From assembly GCF_002075795.1 (NCBI RefSeq), contig NZ_CP020472.1:603001-667000 (forward strand): a stretch of 64,000 nt of DNA. The letters run 5' to 3'. Source of the DNA: Shewanella japonica (GTDB lineage: Bacteria > Pseudomonadota > Gammaproteobacteria > Enterobacterales > Shewanellaceae). Position 1 is the first letter of the stretch, and every line of letters starts with the position of its first letter. The translations under genes were made by a program, and so were the position numbers. The notes beneath the pieces are model-generated. The model was not told the DNA's origin, searched no databases, and was given only the letters and a program-made list of their open reading frames with translations. Shown one piece after another: positions 1-8,296 of the stretch.

Positions 1-721
1 TATCTCTATCCTTATGCCAACCCCATTCTTTTATTTTATCGGCCTGCATTACTTGAACCAGTGGTTGATATGCATCATTTTTTATCCAAAATTTATGATA
101 ATTGTCCGTTAAGTCAATGGTGCCTTTAGATAAGTCAAAGGCAAATCGAGACCAGGTTTCCATTAACTCCTGAGTGACCCTGTGTTCTTCGCCATCTTTT
201 TCTGCCATCGCGTGTAGAAATTGTAATGAACCATAATGACTGGTACAAAGTATGCCATCACGCGGTAAGACAATTTTGTTGTCAATATCATCCTCAATCC
301 GACCTGAGCATATTTCTTTTACCGTGACAGCAAATTTAGCCGAACTTTTATCTGATAAATAAATTTGCCGCGTTGGATCATCAGGCCACCTAACTGTTCG
401 CAACAGTTGAAAATATTTTTGAATCTCACTTTTGCTATCTTGTTGTTTAAAAATTTCGAAATCCATATTTGAGCTATCTAAATAGCTGCAATCTGTTGGC
501 TTGTTTTCTAGGGATGCATTATTTCGGTTAGCATCCGCTAAGCACTGTAAAGACATGGCGGTGAGCCTTTCGTGGTTTCTTTGCCATTCCAATCCAAGCA
601 AGCTGTCTGTGCTGAAGCTTGGTTTGTTTAAGTTCTCGACAGATTTTTTACCTAACTCGTAAGCATGTAAAGGAAATGCAATGGTTATGAGTATAAGTGA
701 TATTGTTGGGGTAGATTTCAT
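1..721 (-). CDS. Secreted protein of unknown function, C-terminus beyond window edge
   Basis: An open frame runs without stop from an ATG at 719-721 to the left edge, so only the N-terminal 240 residues are visible. It starts MKSTPTISLILITIAFPLHA, a clear Sec signal peptide with an AxA-like cleavage site, so the product is probably periplasmic or secreted. The rest has scattered cysteines (near residues 59, 78, 137 and 159) but no motif I recognise. It lies 119 bases downstream of the hydrolase gene start region's opposite end and shares its orientation with that gene, whose stop is at 841. I cannot assign a family. Confidence 0.7.
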   Translation of the reverse strand, partial: MKSTPTISLILITIAFPLHAYELGKKSVENLNKPSFSTDSLLGLEWQRNHERLTAMSLQCLADANRNNASLENKPTDCSYLDSSNMDFEIFKQQDSKSEIQKYFQLLRTVRWPDDPTRQIYLSDKSSAKFAVTVKEICSGRIEDDIDNKIVLPRDGILCTSHYGSLQFLHAMAEKDGEEHRVTQELMETWSRFAFDLSKGTIDLTDNYHKFWIKNDAYQPLVQVMQADKIKEWGWHKDRD

Positions 722-840
722 TATTACGTCCTGTATATAAGCTTGAGTTTAAGCCTTATTGCTTCTTCCTTACGTTGAGAGCAGACTAATTAATCATGAT
801 GTTATGGCCTGTAGATAAACTTGAATTTTTACTTACAGCA

Positions 841-1650
841 TTACTTCATATGAGCTTTGAGTGTTTTTACCAATGGTCTAAGCAAATCTTTATCATCCCA
901 ATACTGGCTGTGGCTAAAAGGTGTCCAGCTTGATAGGAATCCACCGGCATTGATTTCGTGATCACTGACCATGTTGTTGTAGTCATCTCCGAGTTGTTTT
1001 AATGGGTAGCCTAAAACGTCATCGGCATCATAAAAGTTGTCCCATATAAAGTCAGTTGTCGGTCTTGTAAATGCCACTCTATTTGCTTTTTCTATGCCTG
1101 CTACAAATAACGGGATATTGCACCCTGTTGTTAATAGGTGATGGCAACTTTTTAATTTTTTAAATTTGGTCTCATCTTCTGAACCTGACAGTGCTGTTTC
1201 AAATAGGTTGTAGTCCTTTTGAGCGTCATAAATATAATTAGAAATAACTTGGCAGCCTAGTGAGTGGGCAAGAATAATCACTGGTTTGTTCTCTTGCTTT
1301 GATAAATCAAGGTAAGCCTGTGCTAAAGTCTGCTCAATCGCTTGTTGAACTTTAATATATTTTTCCCGATTTCTATTTGAGCTGTAACCAATAGTGCCTG
1401 CATCACCAAAACCAAATAGTAAGAACTTCCTAAGCTTGACGAAGTCCAAATCATTATTAGGCTCTGTTGACATGTCATTCCAGAGTTCATTTTGAGGGTC
1501 TTGTAAAATAGGCGCATATTGCACATTTTGAAAGGATACTTTTGCCCAATCGTCACCGAGCATGTCTTTAAGGCTTTGTTCTAAATCAGCATAATAATTT
1601 GGCTTGTACTTTCCCATGCCATGTAGGGTGATGAGTGCCACTTTTTTCAT
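841..1650 (-). CDS. Putative alpha/beta-hydrolase (lipase/esterase-like)
   Basis: A 269-residue cytoplasmic protein without signal peptide. The N-terminus (VALITLHGMGKYKP) carries the HG motif typical of the oxyanion region of alpha/beta hydrolases. Residues 123-132 (PVIILAHSLG) form a nucleophile elbow with Ser130 in AxSxG rather than GxSxG context. A late histidine (in SHSQYWDD near residue 248) could complete the triad. The fold assignment is good, but the substrate is unknown. The start ATG at 1650 is preceded by a weak purine-rich stretch. It is followed in the same direction by the partial secreted protein gene. Confidence 0.65.
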   Translation of the reverse strand: MKKVALITLHGMGKYKPNYYADLEQSLKDMLGDDWAKVSFQNVQYAPILQDPQNELWNDMSTEPNNDLDFVKLRKFLLFGFGDAGTIGYSSNRNREKYIKVQQAIEQTLAQAYLDLSKQENKPVIILAHSLGCQVISNYIYDAQKDYNLFETALSGSEDETKFKKLKSCHHLLTTGCNIPLFVAGIEKANRVAFTRPTTDFIWDNFYDADDVLGYPLKQLGDDYNNMVSDHEINAGGFLSSWTPFSHSQYWDDKDLLRPLVKTLKAHMK

Positions 1651-1803
1651 TTTTAACGTCCTTGTTATTTGTTTAAATTACAGCGTTTGGAAATAACAAT
1701 TCAGCATAGTATATTTTAATGACCTGTTTTAATTATCAATAAAATTAATACTTTATATTGAGTTTTGATTGTCGTAGTAAAAGAGCCACTTTTACAGGAT
1801 TTG

Positions 1804-1837
1804 AAAGCCCTGATACCTAACGGAATCGGGGCTTTTT
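1804..1837. terminator. Hairpin with T-run
   Basis: A stem formed by AAAGCCCTGAT and ATCGGGGCTTT (one bulge) around a short loop is followed on the plus strand by TTTTT. On the minus strand, the direction of the PilZ gene ending at 1904, the T-run is only three bases, so it may be a weak terminator for that gene. Confidence 0.4.
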
Positions 1838-1903
1838 GGAGGTGTGACTAGACACTGCTTTAGAGTATTCTAGATGATGTTTACTCTGCCCCCAATTATT
1901 TCT

Positions 1904-2278
1904 TTAGCTGGCTTTAGAGAGCATAGGATATTGCAGAAGTTGAGCGAGCTGTTGATTGATTTTAGGGCACATTTGCTCGGTCAAAAACTCTATTCCTAAT
2001 GACAGCACTCCATTACGACCAGCATTGCTATTGCTCACTTTGGCCTTGATTTTAAGCGGTACAGTACTCGCGTCTAGGCTAATAGCTAGCTCAATCAATC
2101 TGTCTAAATGATGTAAGGCTTTAGGTTGGCTATCGGTTTTAAAGCGACAACCCGATACCGAAATATCATGGATTGTCCCGGTCAGTACTTGGCTATGTTG
2201 CTCAGAGTTAGCTTGCTGAACGCTCAAGCTAGCAGGGAGATGAGTATTCAACCTTGCTTGTTTGCGCAGGTTAATCAT
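1904..2278 (-). CDS. PilZ-domain protein (c-di-GMP effector)
   Basis: A 124-residue protein with a PilZ domain. The basic N-terminus (RKQARLN) provides the RxxxR-type arginines, and residues near 38-45 read DISVSGCRF, matching the D/NxSxxG half of the c-di-GMP binding motif. Its ATG lies two bases after the stop codon of the upstream gene, which encodes a YcgR-type N-terminal domain. The two products together look like one YcgR flagellar-brake protein split into two polypeptides and translated from one message. A c-di-GMP binding role follows from the family; the flagellar or surface target is inference. Confidence 0.8.
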   Translation of the reverse strand: MINLRKQARLNTHLPASLSVQQANSEQHSQVLTGTIHDISVSGCRFKTDSQPKALHHLDRLIELAISLDASTVPLKIKAKVSNSNAGRNGVLSLGIEFLTEQMCPKINQQLAQLLQYPMLSKAS

Positions 2279-2280
2279 CT

Positions 2281-2622
2281 CTAATTTTTTGGGAAGTCGA
2301 TAAACAACAGATAATATGGAGCTCTACTTACCGACTGGATACGCACTTTAAAGGCAATGCAGGCACCTGTATTACCTTCAATAATTGATCTTACTACCAC
2401 AGTCTGCCCTTCAACTAGCATGTTTTCTTGAGTACGAAATACCGTTTTAGGTAATGCCAATAGAAAATACTTGCCAGCTTGAGCACCTACAACACGGCCT
2501 TTGATGCGCTCGTTACTAAAAAAAGCAAACTCGATGTCAATTTGGCTATCAGCCTTGAGCAAACCTAAAGTGTGATTGATTTTCTCTGGTTCAGTAACAA
2601 GCTGTACGCGTTTATTAGTCAC
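2281..2622 (-). CDS. YcgR-N (PilZN)-like flagellar brake domain protein
   Basis: A 113-residue protein starting at GTG 2620-2622, with an AGGTGG ribosome binding site seven to eight bases upstream. The sequence (IDIEFAFFSNERIKGRVVG, then VEGQTVVVRSIIEGNTGACIAFKVRIQSV) has the small beta-barrel layout of the YcgR N-terminal domain, which in full-length YcgR precedes PilZ and packs against it when c-di-GMP binds. The PilZ half is the next gene, two bases downstream and in another frame. No signal peptide or membrane segment is seen. The domain match is from memory of the family, so confidence is moderate. Confidence 0.65.
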   Translation of the reverse strand: MTNKRVQLVTEPEKINHTLGLLKADSQIDIEFAFFSNERIKGRVVGAQAGKYFLLALPKTVFRTQENMLVEGQTVVVRSIIEGNTGACIAFKVRIQSVSRAPYYLLFIDFPKN

Positions 2623-2794
2623 TCTAATGCCACCTCGTGATAAATAGGCCGCAGCCTAAAATGAGTCTAGATTTAGACTTATGCTAACGGATAAATAGGC
2701 TACTAATTTGCCATTTGGCGCCAAGCTTGATGGGAAAATAATAAAAAAGAGTCAGCCAATGCTAATGGCCTTGAGTCATCATGGTGAGAGTTAT

Positions 2795-3511
2795 ATGCCC
2801 GTTTATGGCATACTGGTTTTCATGCTATGGATCATTCTATTTATTGTCATTGCGGGCTGCGTATTCTTGCCTGGCTTGTGGGTCAATCACGTCATTAACA
2901 AGTTTAAGCAGCCTGCTGATCGCTACCGTCAGCAAGGTAGCGGTGGTGAACTTGCTCGTCATCTTCTAGATCGTTTTGGCCTGCATGACGTCAAAGTTGA
3001 AGAAACTCCCGACGGTGATCATTATGATCCCACCGCTAAGACTGTTCGCCTAACGCCAGATAACTATTCCGGTTACTCCCTAACTGCTGTGACTGTCGCT
3101 GCCCACGAGGTCGGGCATGCACTGCAGGACTCTCGTGGCGAGACGATGTTTATCACGCGACAAAAGCTCGCTAGAGCTGCAATGGTCGGTGAACGTATTG
3201 CTGGCATAATGATGTTCGCGGCGCCAGTGGTGTTTATGCTAACCCGTATACCGCAAGCTGGCGCGTTGACTATTTTGATTGGCGTGCTGTCGATGGGGTT
3301 GAGCACTATTGTGCATTTGGTGACCTTGCCAGTGGAGTTCGATGCCAGTTATGGCAAGGCGCTGCCTATTTTAAAAGAGGGCAATTATCTGCATGACGGT
3401 GACTTAAAACATGCGGAGAAGATCCTAAAAGCAGCAGCGCTAACCTATGTGGCTGGCTCGCTGGTCAGTTTACTTAATCTTGGCCGCTGGATAGCGGTGC
3501 TACGTCGTTAA
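2795..3511 (+). CDS. YugP-type membrane zinc metallopeptidase
   Basis: About 238 residues. An N-terminal hydrophobic segment (MPVYGILVFMLWIILFIVIA) is followed by a soluble region with AAHEVGHALQD, a HEXXH zinc site, and then two or more membrane segments (GIMMFAAPVVFML; AGALTILIGVLSMGLSTIVHLVTLPVEFDAS). This is the usual order and length of the YugP/Zn-dependent neutral peptidase family (PF04298). The frame is open upstream to a TTG at 2708, but I chose ATG 2795 because GGTGAG sits seven bases before it and the product then matches the family length. It appears monocistronic and is divergent from the PilZ pair. The substrate is unknown. Confidence 0.85.
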   Translation: MPVYGILVFMLWIILFIVIAGCVFLPGLWVNHVINKFKQPADRYRQQGSGGELARHLLDRFGLHDVKVEETPDGDHYDPTAKTVRLTPDNYSGYSLTAVTVAAHEVGHALQDSRGETMFITRQKLARAAMVGERIAGIMMFAAPVVFMLTRIPQAGALTILIGVLSMGLSTIVHLVTLPVEFDASYGKALPILKEGNYLHDGDLKHAEKILKAAALTYVAGSLVSLLNLGRWIAVLRR

Positions 3512-3702
3512 TAGAATATGTGAGCTTAGAGCAAACTTTCCCTAAATTACTCATTACTACTTTTAGCAAATTCTTTTGTTTACTACTTTTGCCCATGTTG
3601 AATTTCATTCATGTGTTGATGAATGCAATTCAATTCATCAATCAGCTGAGTTTATTTACAATTCATTTAATTAAAACAATAAACAAATAGAAGTTGCCAT
3701 TA

Positions 3703-4533
3703 ATGAATATCATTGAATTTATAACAGCGAATATAACAACCTTTTTAGCCTTGGTGGCCACAGGTATTTTCGCGGGAATTTTAGCGGGTTTGTTAGGTGT
3801 CGGCGGCGGGATTGTTATTGTGCCAGTGCTGTTTTTCTTGTTCCAAAGCTTTGGCGTATCAGCTGAGTCGGCGATGTTAGTTGCTACTGCCACTTCGCTT
3901 GCGACCATAGTGCCGACCTCGGTAAGTTCGATTCGTTCTCACAATCAAAAAGGCAATGTCGATTTTGAGCTGCTTAAACGGTGGGTTGGATTTATTCTGA
4001 TTGGCGTGTTGTTGGGCAGTTGGTTGGTGACGCGTGTTGACGGTACGATACTGACGATGGTGTTTGGGGTTATTGCGACGCTATCAGCATTAAACATGTT
4101 ATTGAGAACGGGAAAGGCAGCGCACTATCAACAATTACCCGGTAACGTTGGGCAAACGGTTATGGGCACTTCGATTGGCTTTTTCAGTTCAATGGTAGGC
4201 ATTGGCGGCGGCACGATTTCGGTGCCATTACTGACGCTTTATAACTACCCAGCTCATAAGGCAGTAGGTACGGCTGCAGCGATTGGATTAATTATTTCGT
4301 TGCCTGCGGCGCTCACTATGTTGGTATTAGGCAGTACCCCAAGCGATGCGCCAGCTGGCACTTTGGGTTTGGTTAATCTGGTAGGGTTTATCTGCATTGT
4401 GCCGCTAACAGTATTATTTGCACCTGTTGGGACATCATTAGGGGCCAAGCTAGATGGAGCCAAGCTTAAGAAGGTTTTTGCTTGTGTATTACTGTTCACG
4501 GGTTTGCGGATGTTGGGGCAGCTTTTTCTGTAG
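3703..4533 (+). CDS. TauE/SafE-family sulfite/organosulfonate exporter-like permease
   Basis: A membrane protein of about 276 residues with around eight hydrophobic helices and two internal half-repeats. Each half starts with a glycine-rich segment: GILAGLLGVGGGIVIVPVL near residue 30 and GFFSSMVGIGGGTISVPLLTL near residue 155. This duplicated GxGGGxxxxPxL motif is diagnostic of the TauE/SafE (DUF81) family. Family members export sulfite, sulfoacetate or related anions, but the substrate cannot be read from sequence. I start it at ATG 3703; a TTG three codons earlier is possible. It is convergent with the methionine synthase gene, and a perfect hairpin separates them. Confidence 0.88.
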   Translation: MNIIEFITANITTFLALVATGIFAGILAGLLGVGGGIVIVPVLFFLFQSFGVSAESAMLVATATSLATIVPTSVSSIRSHNQKGNVDFELLKRWVGFILIGVLLGSWLVTRVDGTILTMVFGVIATLSALNMLLRTGKAAHYQQLPGNVGQTVMGTSIGFFSSMVGIGGGTISVPLLTLYNYPAHKAVGTAAAIGLIISLPAALTMLVLGSTPSDAPAGTLGLVNLVGFICIVPLTVLFAPVGTSLGAKLDGAKLKKVFACVLLFTGLRMLGQLFL

Positions 4534-4588
4534 TGTTTCTATTTTAGGCTCATTATTTAAACTTCTATTTATATTACTTAGTCGATTT

Positions 4589-4621
4589 AAAACAAAGTGC
4601 TCAGGTTGAGCACTTTGTTTT
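4589..4621. terminator. Bidirectional rho-independent terminator
   Basis: A perfect 15-bp stem (AAAACAAAGTGCTCA pairing with its complement) with a three-base loop lies between the convergent permease and mesD genes. A-rich and T-rich flanks on the two sides allow it to work in both directions. Confidence 0.9.
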
Positions 4622-4654
4622 ATTTATCCGCTTTAACTTACTTTAGTCACTTTT

Positions 4655-5704
4655 CTAGTTGTTGGCAGCAAGCTCTTGTCTAATCATTGCAGCGCCTTTG
4701 CTAAGAGCATTCAATTTTCCTCTTGCGACATCACGTGATAAAGGTGCCATGCCGCAGTTAGTACATGGGTACAGCTTGTCGGCATCCACATATTTGAGTG
4801 CTTCACGTAGGGTTGCTGCGACTTCTTCAGGTGTTTCGATGGTGTCGGTGGCGACATCAATTGCACCCACCATTACCTTTTTACCTCGTATTAGCTCAAG
4901 CAGTTCGATGGGCACATGGGAGTTATGACATTCTAGCGAGATAATATCGATAGTAGACTGCTGCAGTTTAGGAAAGGCCTGCTCATATTGGCGCCACTCT
5001 GTGCCTAAGGTCTTTTTCCAGTCTGTGTTGGCTTTAATGCCGTAGCCATAGCAAATATGCACCGCGGTTTCGCATTTTAGGCCTTCGATTGCTCGCTCTA
5101 AACACGCAATCCCCCATTCATTCACTTCGTCAAAAAACACGTTAAATGCAGGCTCATCAAATTGAATGATATCAACCCCTGCAGCTTCTAACTCTTTCGC
5201 CTCTTGGTTGAGTATCTTGGCAAACTCCCAAGCGAGTTTTTCACGGCTGTGGTAATGGTCGTCATAAAGGGTATCTATCATGGTCATTGGTCCAGGTAAG
5301 GCCCATTTAATGGTTTTATTGGTTTGCTGACGAAGAACTTTAGCGTCTTCAACAAAAACCGATTTAGGACGTGAAACAGCGCCCACGACAGTAGGCACGC
5401 TCGCATCATAACGGTCACGTATTTTAACCGTTTTTCGATTTTCAAAGTCAACGCCAGTTAAGTGCTCGATAAAGGTGGTCACAAAGTGTTGGCGGGTTTG
5501 CTCGCCATCACTGACGATATCAATCCCTGCTTGTTGCTGTTCATGCAATGACAAGCGCAGCGCATCGTGTTTACCATCAATTAATTCCTTGCCTTGTAAT
5601 TTCCAAGGCGACCATAAGGCCTCAGGCTCTGCAAGCCATGACGGTTTCGGTAAGCTGCCCGCTGTTGATGTTGGCAATAGAGGTGTTTGTGTATTTGTTT
5701 TCAT
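4655..5704 (-). CDS. mesD: Folate-independent methionine synthase MesD (core-MetE family)
   Basis: A 349-residue protein equivalent to the catalytic half of MetE, without the N-terminal folate-binding half. The expected zinc ligands are present: His216 and Cys218 in HICYGYG, Glu258 in ISLECH and Cys317 in TNCGMAP. The substrate-site FDEPAF lies at 182-187. The preceding gene encodes a DUF1852 protein, MesX. Established work on short methionine synthases defines MesD as the core-MetE type that needs MesX and oxygen to make methionine from homocysteine, with a methyl donor that is not the usual methyl-folate polyglutamate. The frame is open 16 codons further upstream, but ATG 5704 fits the family length. 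It probably forms an operon with mesX. Confidence 0.87.
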   Translation of the reverse strand: MKTNTQTPLLPTSTAGSLPKPSWLAEPEALWSPWKLQGKELIDGKHDALRLSLHEQQQAGIDIVSDGEQTRQHFVTTFIEHLTGVDFENRKTVKIRDRYDASVPTVVGAVSRPKSVFVEDAKVLRQQTNKTIKWALPGPMTMIDTLYDDHYHSREKLAWEFAKILNQEAKELEAAGVDIIQFDEPAFNVFFDEVNEWGIACLERAIEGLKCETAVHICYGYGIKANTDWKKTLGTEWRQYEQAFPKLQQSTIDIISLECHNSHVPIELLELIRGKKVMVGAIDVATDTIETPEEVAATLREALKYVDADKLYPCTNCGMAPLSRDVARGKLNALSKGAAMIRQELAANN

Positions 5705-5767
5705 AATAATGCTGCTGTGCCTTAAATTTTTGCGTGTGTAGCTTAATGCCATCGCTAAAATGAGTAC

Positions 5768-6745
5768 TCAAACTGCGTAATTCGCTGACCATTGTTCGAG
5801 TAATGATTGGTAAGGTTTGATGAAGTGTTCTTCTGCAAACTTGCCTTGTTTCACTGCTAACTTACTGCGCTCTTCTCGGTCATAAACAATTTGCGTGAGC
5901 GAGTGGTCTTGGTTTTTCAAATTAGGCTGATAGCAGTTTCCTGCCACCGCATTGGCATTATAAATTTCAGGTCGATAAATTTTTTGAAAGGTTTCCATTG
6001 TGCTGATGGTGCTAATTAATTCGAGGTTACTGTAATCATTCAGTAAATCGCCAAAAAAGTAGAACGCTAATGGTGCAACACTTTTAGGCGGCATAAAGTA
6101 GCGAACCTGTAAGCCCATTTTTTTGAAGTATTGCTCGGTTAACGATGACTCATTGGGTTGATACTCAAACCCCAATAATGGATGTTGATTACCCGTGCGC
6201 TGGTAGGTTTTGTTGTCTGACACACTCAGGCAAATAACCGGTGTTTTTTTGAAGTGCTGCTTATAGGTATCTGAGTTCACGAAATACTTAAACAATTTGC
6301 CATGCAGATCGCCAAAGGTATCAGGGATACTAAATTGACTTTGGCCTTTATTATGCTCAGACAGTAAGACGCTAAAGTCATAATCTCGCACGTAAGATGA
6401 AAAGTTATTGCCGACAATGCCTTCAATCCGTTCCTTGGTGTGATGATCCACAATATGGGTTTTCAATATCTCAATTGACGGGAATGCTTGATTATTTCCT
6501 TCAATTCTCATATCTACAGAAATGATTTCAAGTTCGACAGAATATCGATCACCTTTGGGGTTATCCCAATAGGCGAGGGCATTAAAACTGTTATCGATCA
6601 TCGTCAATGCGTTTCGTAAGTTCTGCTGACGACTTTCACCTCTGGCTAAGTTGGCAAAGTTAGTGGTAATGCGAGTGCTGTCTGATGGCTGGTAGTTTTC
6701 ATCAAGACAAATATTTTTAATCGAAAATGTAAAATCGTTACTCAT
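5768..6745 (-). CDS. mesX: MesX (DUF1852), partner of the MesD methionine synthase
   Basis: A 325-residue soluble protein of the DUF1852 family. The N-terminus (FTFSIKNICLDENYQPSDSTR) and the segment with TRITTNFANLARGESRQQNLRNAL, split here as TRITTNFANLARGE and RQQNLRNAL, are typical of it. It ends 63 bases before the mesD start in the same orientation, the usual mesX-mesD arrangement. In organisms with MesD, MesX is required for methionine synthesis, and oxygen dependence suggests an oxidative step, but the biochemical role is not settled. A perfect 8-bp-arm inverted repeat 56-75 bases upstream of the start may be an operator. Confidence 0.85.
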   Translation of the reverse strand: MSNDFTFSIKNICLDENYQPSDSTRITTNFANLARGESRQQNLRNALTMIDNSFNALAYWDNPKGDRYSVELEIISVDMRIEGNNQAFPSIEILKTHIVDHHTKERIEGIVGNNFSSYVRDYDFSVLLSEHNKGQSQFSIPDTFGDLHGKLFKYFVNSDTYKQHFKKTPVICLSVSDNKTYQRTGNQHPLLGFEYQPNESSLTEQYFKKMGLQVRYFMPPKSVAPLAFYFFGDLLNDYSNLELISTISTMETFQKIYRPEIYNANAVAGNCYQPNLKNQDHSLTQIVYDREERSKLAVKQGKFAEEHFIKPYQSLLEQWSANYAV

Positions 6746-7189
6746 GATCTGCTATCCCTTTTCGTAATAAACCCTGAACCTGTCGCTAATGCTTATTTGG
6801 CTTTCAAATCCTTTTGAAAGTGCTCCTGCGATTAGCCTTCATCTTTTTTGTAAGCCGAGTGTGTTTTATACGTGTTTAGGTAGATGATGAAAATTGATTA
6901 AATTTCCGCTGCAACATGAGCGTTGTTCATGTTGAGGGTGTCGAGAAAAGAACTTGGCTTAACTATAAGATTTTAAAGGTTTTAAGTTTTTTTTAGATAT
7001 TTAGGTAAAGTGAGGTAAGGGCTGAATTTAGCGCTTTATGATGAATTAATTATGTTGTGGAGTGAGTTTCAATAGCTTAAAAATTAGTGCACTTAAAAAT
7101 AAAGCGCTAAAGTTTTAAGCTAATTCTCAGATACGTTTATTACAATTCACACCTTATTGCGTATTTCACCCGTTAAAGAGGGACTTGTT
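6746..7189. other. Intergenic region between divergent mesX and thioredoxin-fold genes
   Basis: 444 bases without a gene. It holds the mesX-proximal palindrome and a second, longer inverted repeat (TTTAGCGCTTTA at 7027-7038 and its exact complement at 7100-7111). The part from about 7016 resembles the DNA upstream of the second thioredoxin-fold gene near 13000, so it belongs to the duplicated unit. Confidence 0.5.
6801..6820. promoter_or_regulatory. Inverted repeat upstream of mesX, candidate operator
   Basis: CTTTCAAA and TTTGAAAG form perfect 8-bp arms around a 4-base spacer, 56-75 bases before the mesX start. The TTCA-N8-TGAA order is the reverse of the MetR consensus TGAA-N5-TTCA, so I do not assign it to MetR. 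No MetJ AGACGTCT boxes were seen. Confidence 0.35.
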
Positions 7190-7603
7190 ATCAAGGATAC
7201 AACTCAATCTAGTCAGTCAACTAAGTCTCGCAAGCCTTGGATTGTGTTAGGCGTCATTGCTGCCATTGTGATTTTAATAGCTGTGGTATTTAGTGTATTG
7301 CCGAAAGGCTTTAAAACCAGCCATGAAGATATTGGTTCTGGTAAACCTGTATTAGTGTTTGTTTACGACCCTAACCTTGCGGTAAGTAACAGTCAGACCG
7401 AGCAAATGAATACAGCTCGCGCGACGTTAGGTGATGAAGTGTCGTTTCTTATTGCACGAATTGGAACACCTGAAGGCGACCAGTTTATTGCTAAGTATCA
7501 AGCACGACCAGCTGAACTGTTAATGTTTGAACCTGCCGGCAGCTTGACTAAAAGACAGTACGCTTTAATGCAAGCCAACGAGATTATGCACTGGGTTAAG
7601 TAA
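7190..7603 (+). CDS. Membrane-anchored thioredoxin-fold protein, copy A
   Basis: About 137 residues: a short polar basic N-terminus, one membrane helix (WIVLGVIAAIVILIAVVFSVL), then a periplasmic domain. That domain (PVLVFVYDPNLAVSNS to LLMFEPAGSLTKRQYALM) follows the thioredoxin beta-alpha order, but no CxxC occurs where the active site should be. No ATG, GTG or TTG matches the N-terminus shared with copy B. The conserved feature is an AGAGGG ribosome site seven bases before ATC 7190, so I propose an AUC start. An upstream TTG at 7157 would add 11 residues. The 3' half is almost identical in DNA to copy B. It is convergent with a periplasmic thioredoxin gene. Confidence 0.65.
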   Translation: MKDTTQSSQSTKSRKPWIVLGVIAAIVILIAVVFSVLPKGFKTSHEDIGSGKPVLVFVYDPNLAVSNSQTEQMNTARATLGDEVSFLIARIGTPEGDQFIAKYQARPAELLMFEPAGSLTKRQYALMQANEIMHWVK

Positions 7604-7718
7604 CCAAAGTTCAGGTTAAGTCGCTATTTTAGGCTGGTTACTATTAGGTGAATTAGGCTGGTTACTAATAGATGAGCATTGACTTTATAGTGCGAAATAT
7701 AACAAAAGCATAGATATA

Positions 7719-7754
7719 TAAAATGGGCAGAATGACATCATTCTGCCCATTTTA
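7719..7754. terminator. Bidirectional terminator after thioredoxin-fold copy A
   Basis: A perfect 16-bp stem (TAAAATGGGCAGAATG and its complement) with loop ACAT lies between convergent genes. Related hairpins with the same GGGCAGAATG core or a variant of it follow copy B and the copy C remnant, showing that it was duplicated with the module. Confidence 0.9.
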
Positions 7755-7780
7755 TATTGGTAATGACTAGAACCCACATG

Positions 7781-8296
7781 CTACTCAAGTGCACATTCAC
7801 CTTGGCTGAGCTCGTTGGTTAATTTACGTAGCATGGTTTCTGAGGTAAAACCGCGGCGTTTAGCCAGCACATTACCTTGGGTATCGAGCACTAAAGTGGT
7901 GGGGAACCCCTTAACACCGCCACTTTTACGGACGAACATTTTATTGCTTTGTTGTGATGGTATATCAGCTGAAAAATGATGTAATTCGCGTTTAAGTTGG
8001 CTTTTAGAGCCTTTATCGCCGATTAAAGTAAAGTGGACGCTATTGCCACATTCGCCTAATAGCTCGGTGATAATTTTGCCCTGATTTTTACACCAACTGC
8101 AATCAGGTTGAAAGTACATCAACACGGTAGGTTTTTCTGCATGGTAACTGACCGAGGATTGGCTGGTGCGTAAATCCTTTAACTGGATTTGCGCCACTGA
8201 TAGTTCGTTGCTGTTTGTGCCTGCGCTAGCAGTGTTACTGACAACAAGTGTTGTCAGTAACACTAGGCAGTTAAAGCTTGCCTTCAACGCCAACAT
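7781..8296 (-). CDS. Periplasmic thioredoxin-like protein (CSWC), copy A
   Basis: 171 residues with a signal peptide (MLALKASFNCLVLLTTLVVS, cleavage near TASAG). A thioredoxin domain follows with Cys66-Ser-Trp-Cys69 in YFQPDCSWCK and the cis-proline region GFPTTLVLD. The TlpA/DsbE-like layout suggests reduction of periplasmic protein thiols or metal sites. I start it at ATG 8296 rather than further upstream, because in the intact copy this ATG overlaps the receptor stop by 26 bases and the same 26-base overlap with a receptor remnant is kept here. Here the gene follows an Ig-repeat lipoprotein instead of a receptor, so its expression context has changed. Confidence 0.85.
   Translation of the reverse strand: MLALKASFNCLVLLTTLVVSNTASAGTNSNELSVAQIQLKDLRTSQSSVSYHAEKPTVLMYFQPDCSWCKNQGKIITELLGECGNSVHFTLIGDKGSKSQLKRELHHFSADIPSQQSNKMFVRKSGGVKGFPTTLVLDTQGNVLAKRRGFTSETMLRKLTNELSQGECALE

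Noticed and set aside
1804..1837. A tRNA-like or attachment site structure
   Set aside because: It is a plain hairpin with a T-run; no cloverleaf and no flanking integrase gene were found.
7157..7189. TTG 7157 as the natural start of thioredoxin-fold copy A
   Set aside because: Copy B has a stop codon in the corresponding region and no ribosome site lies before this TTG; the conserved site lies before ATC 7190.
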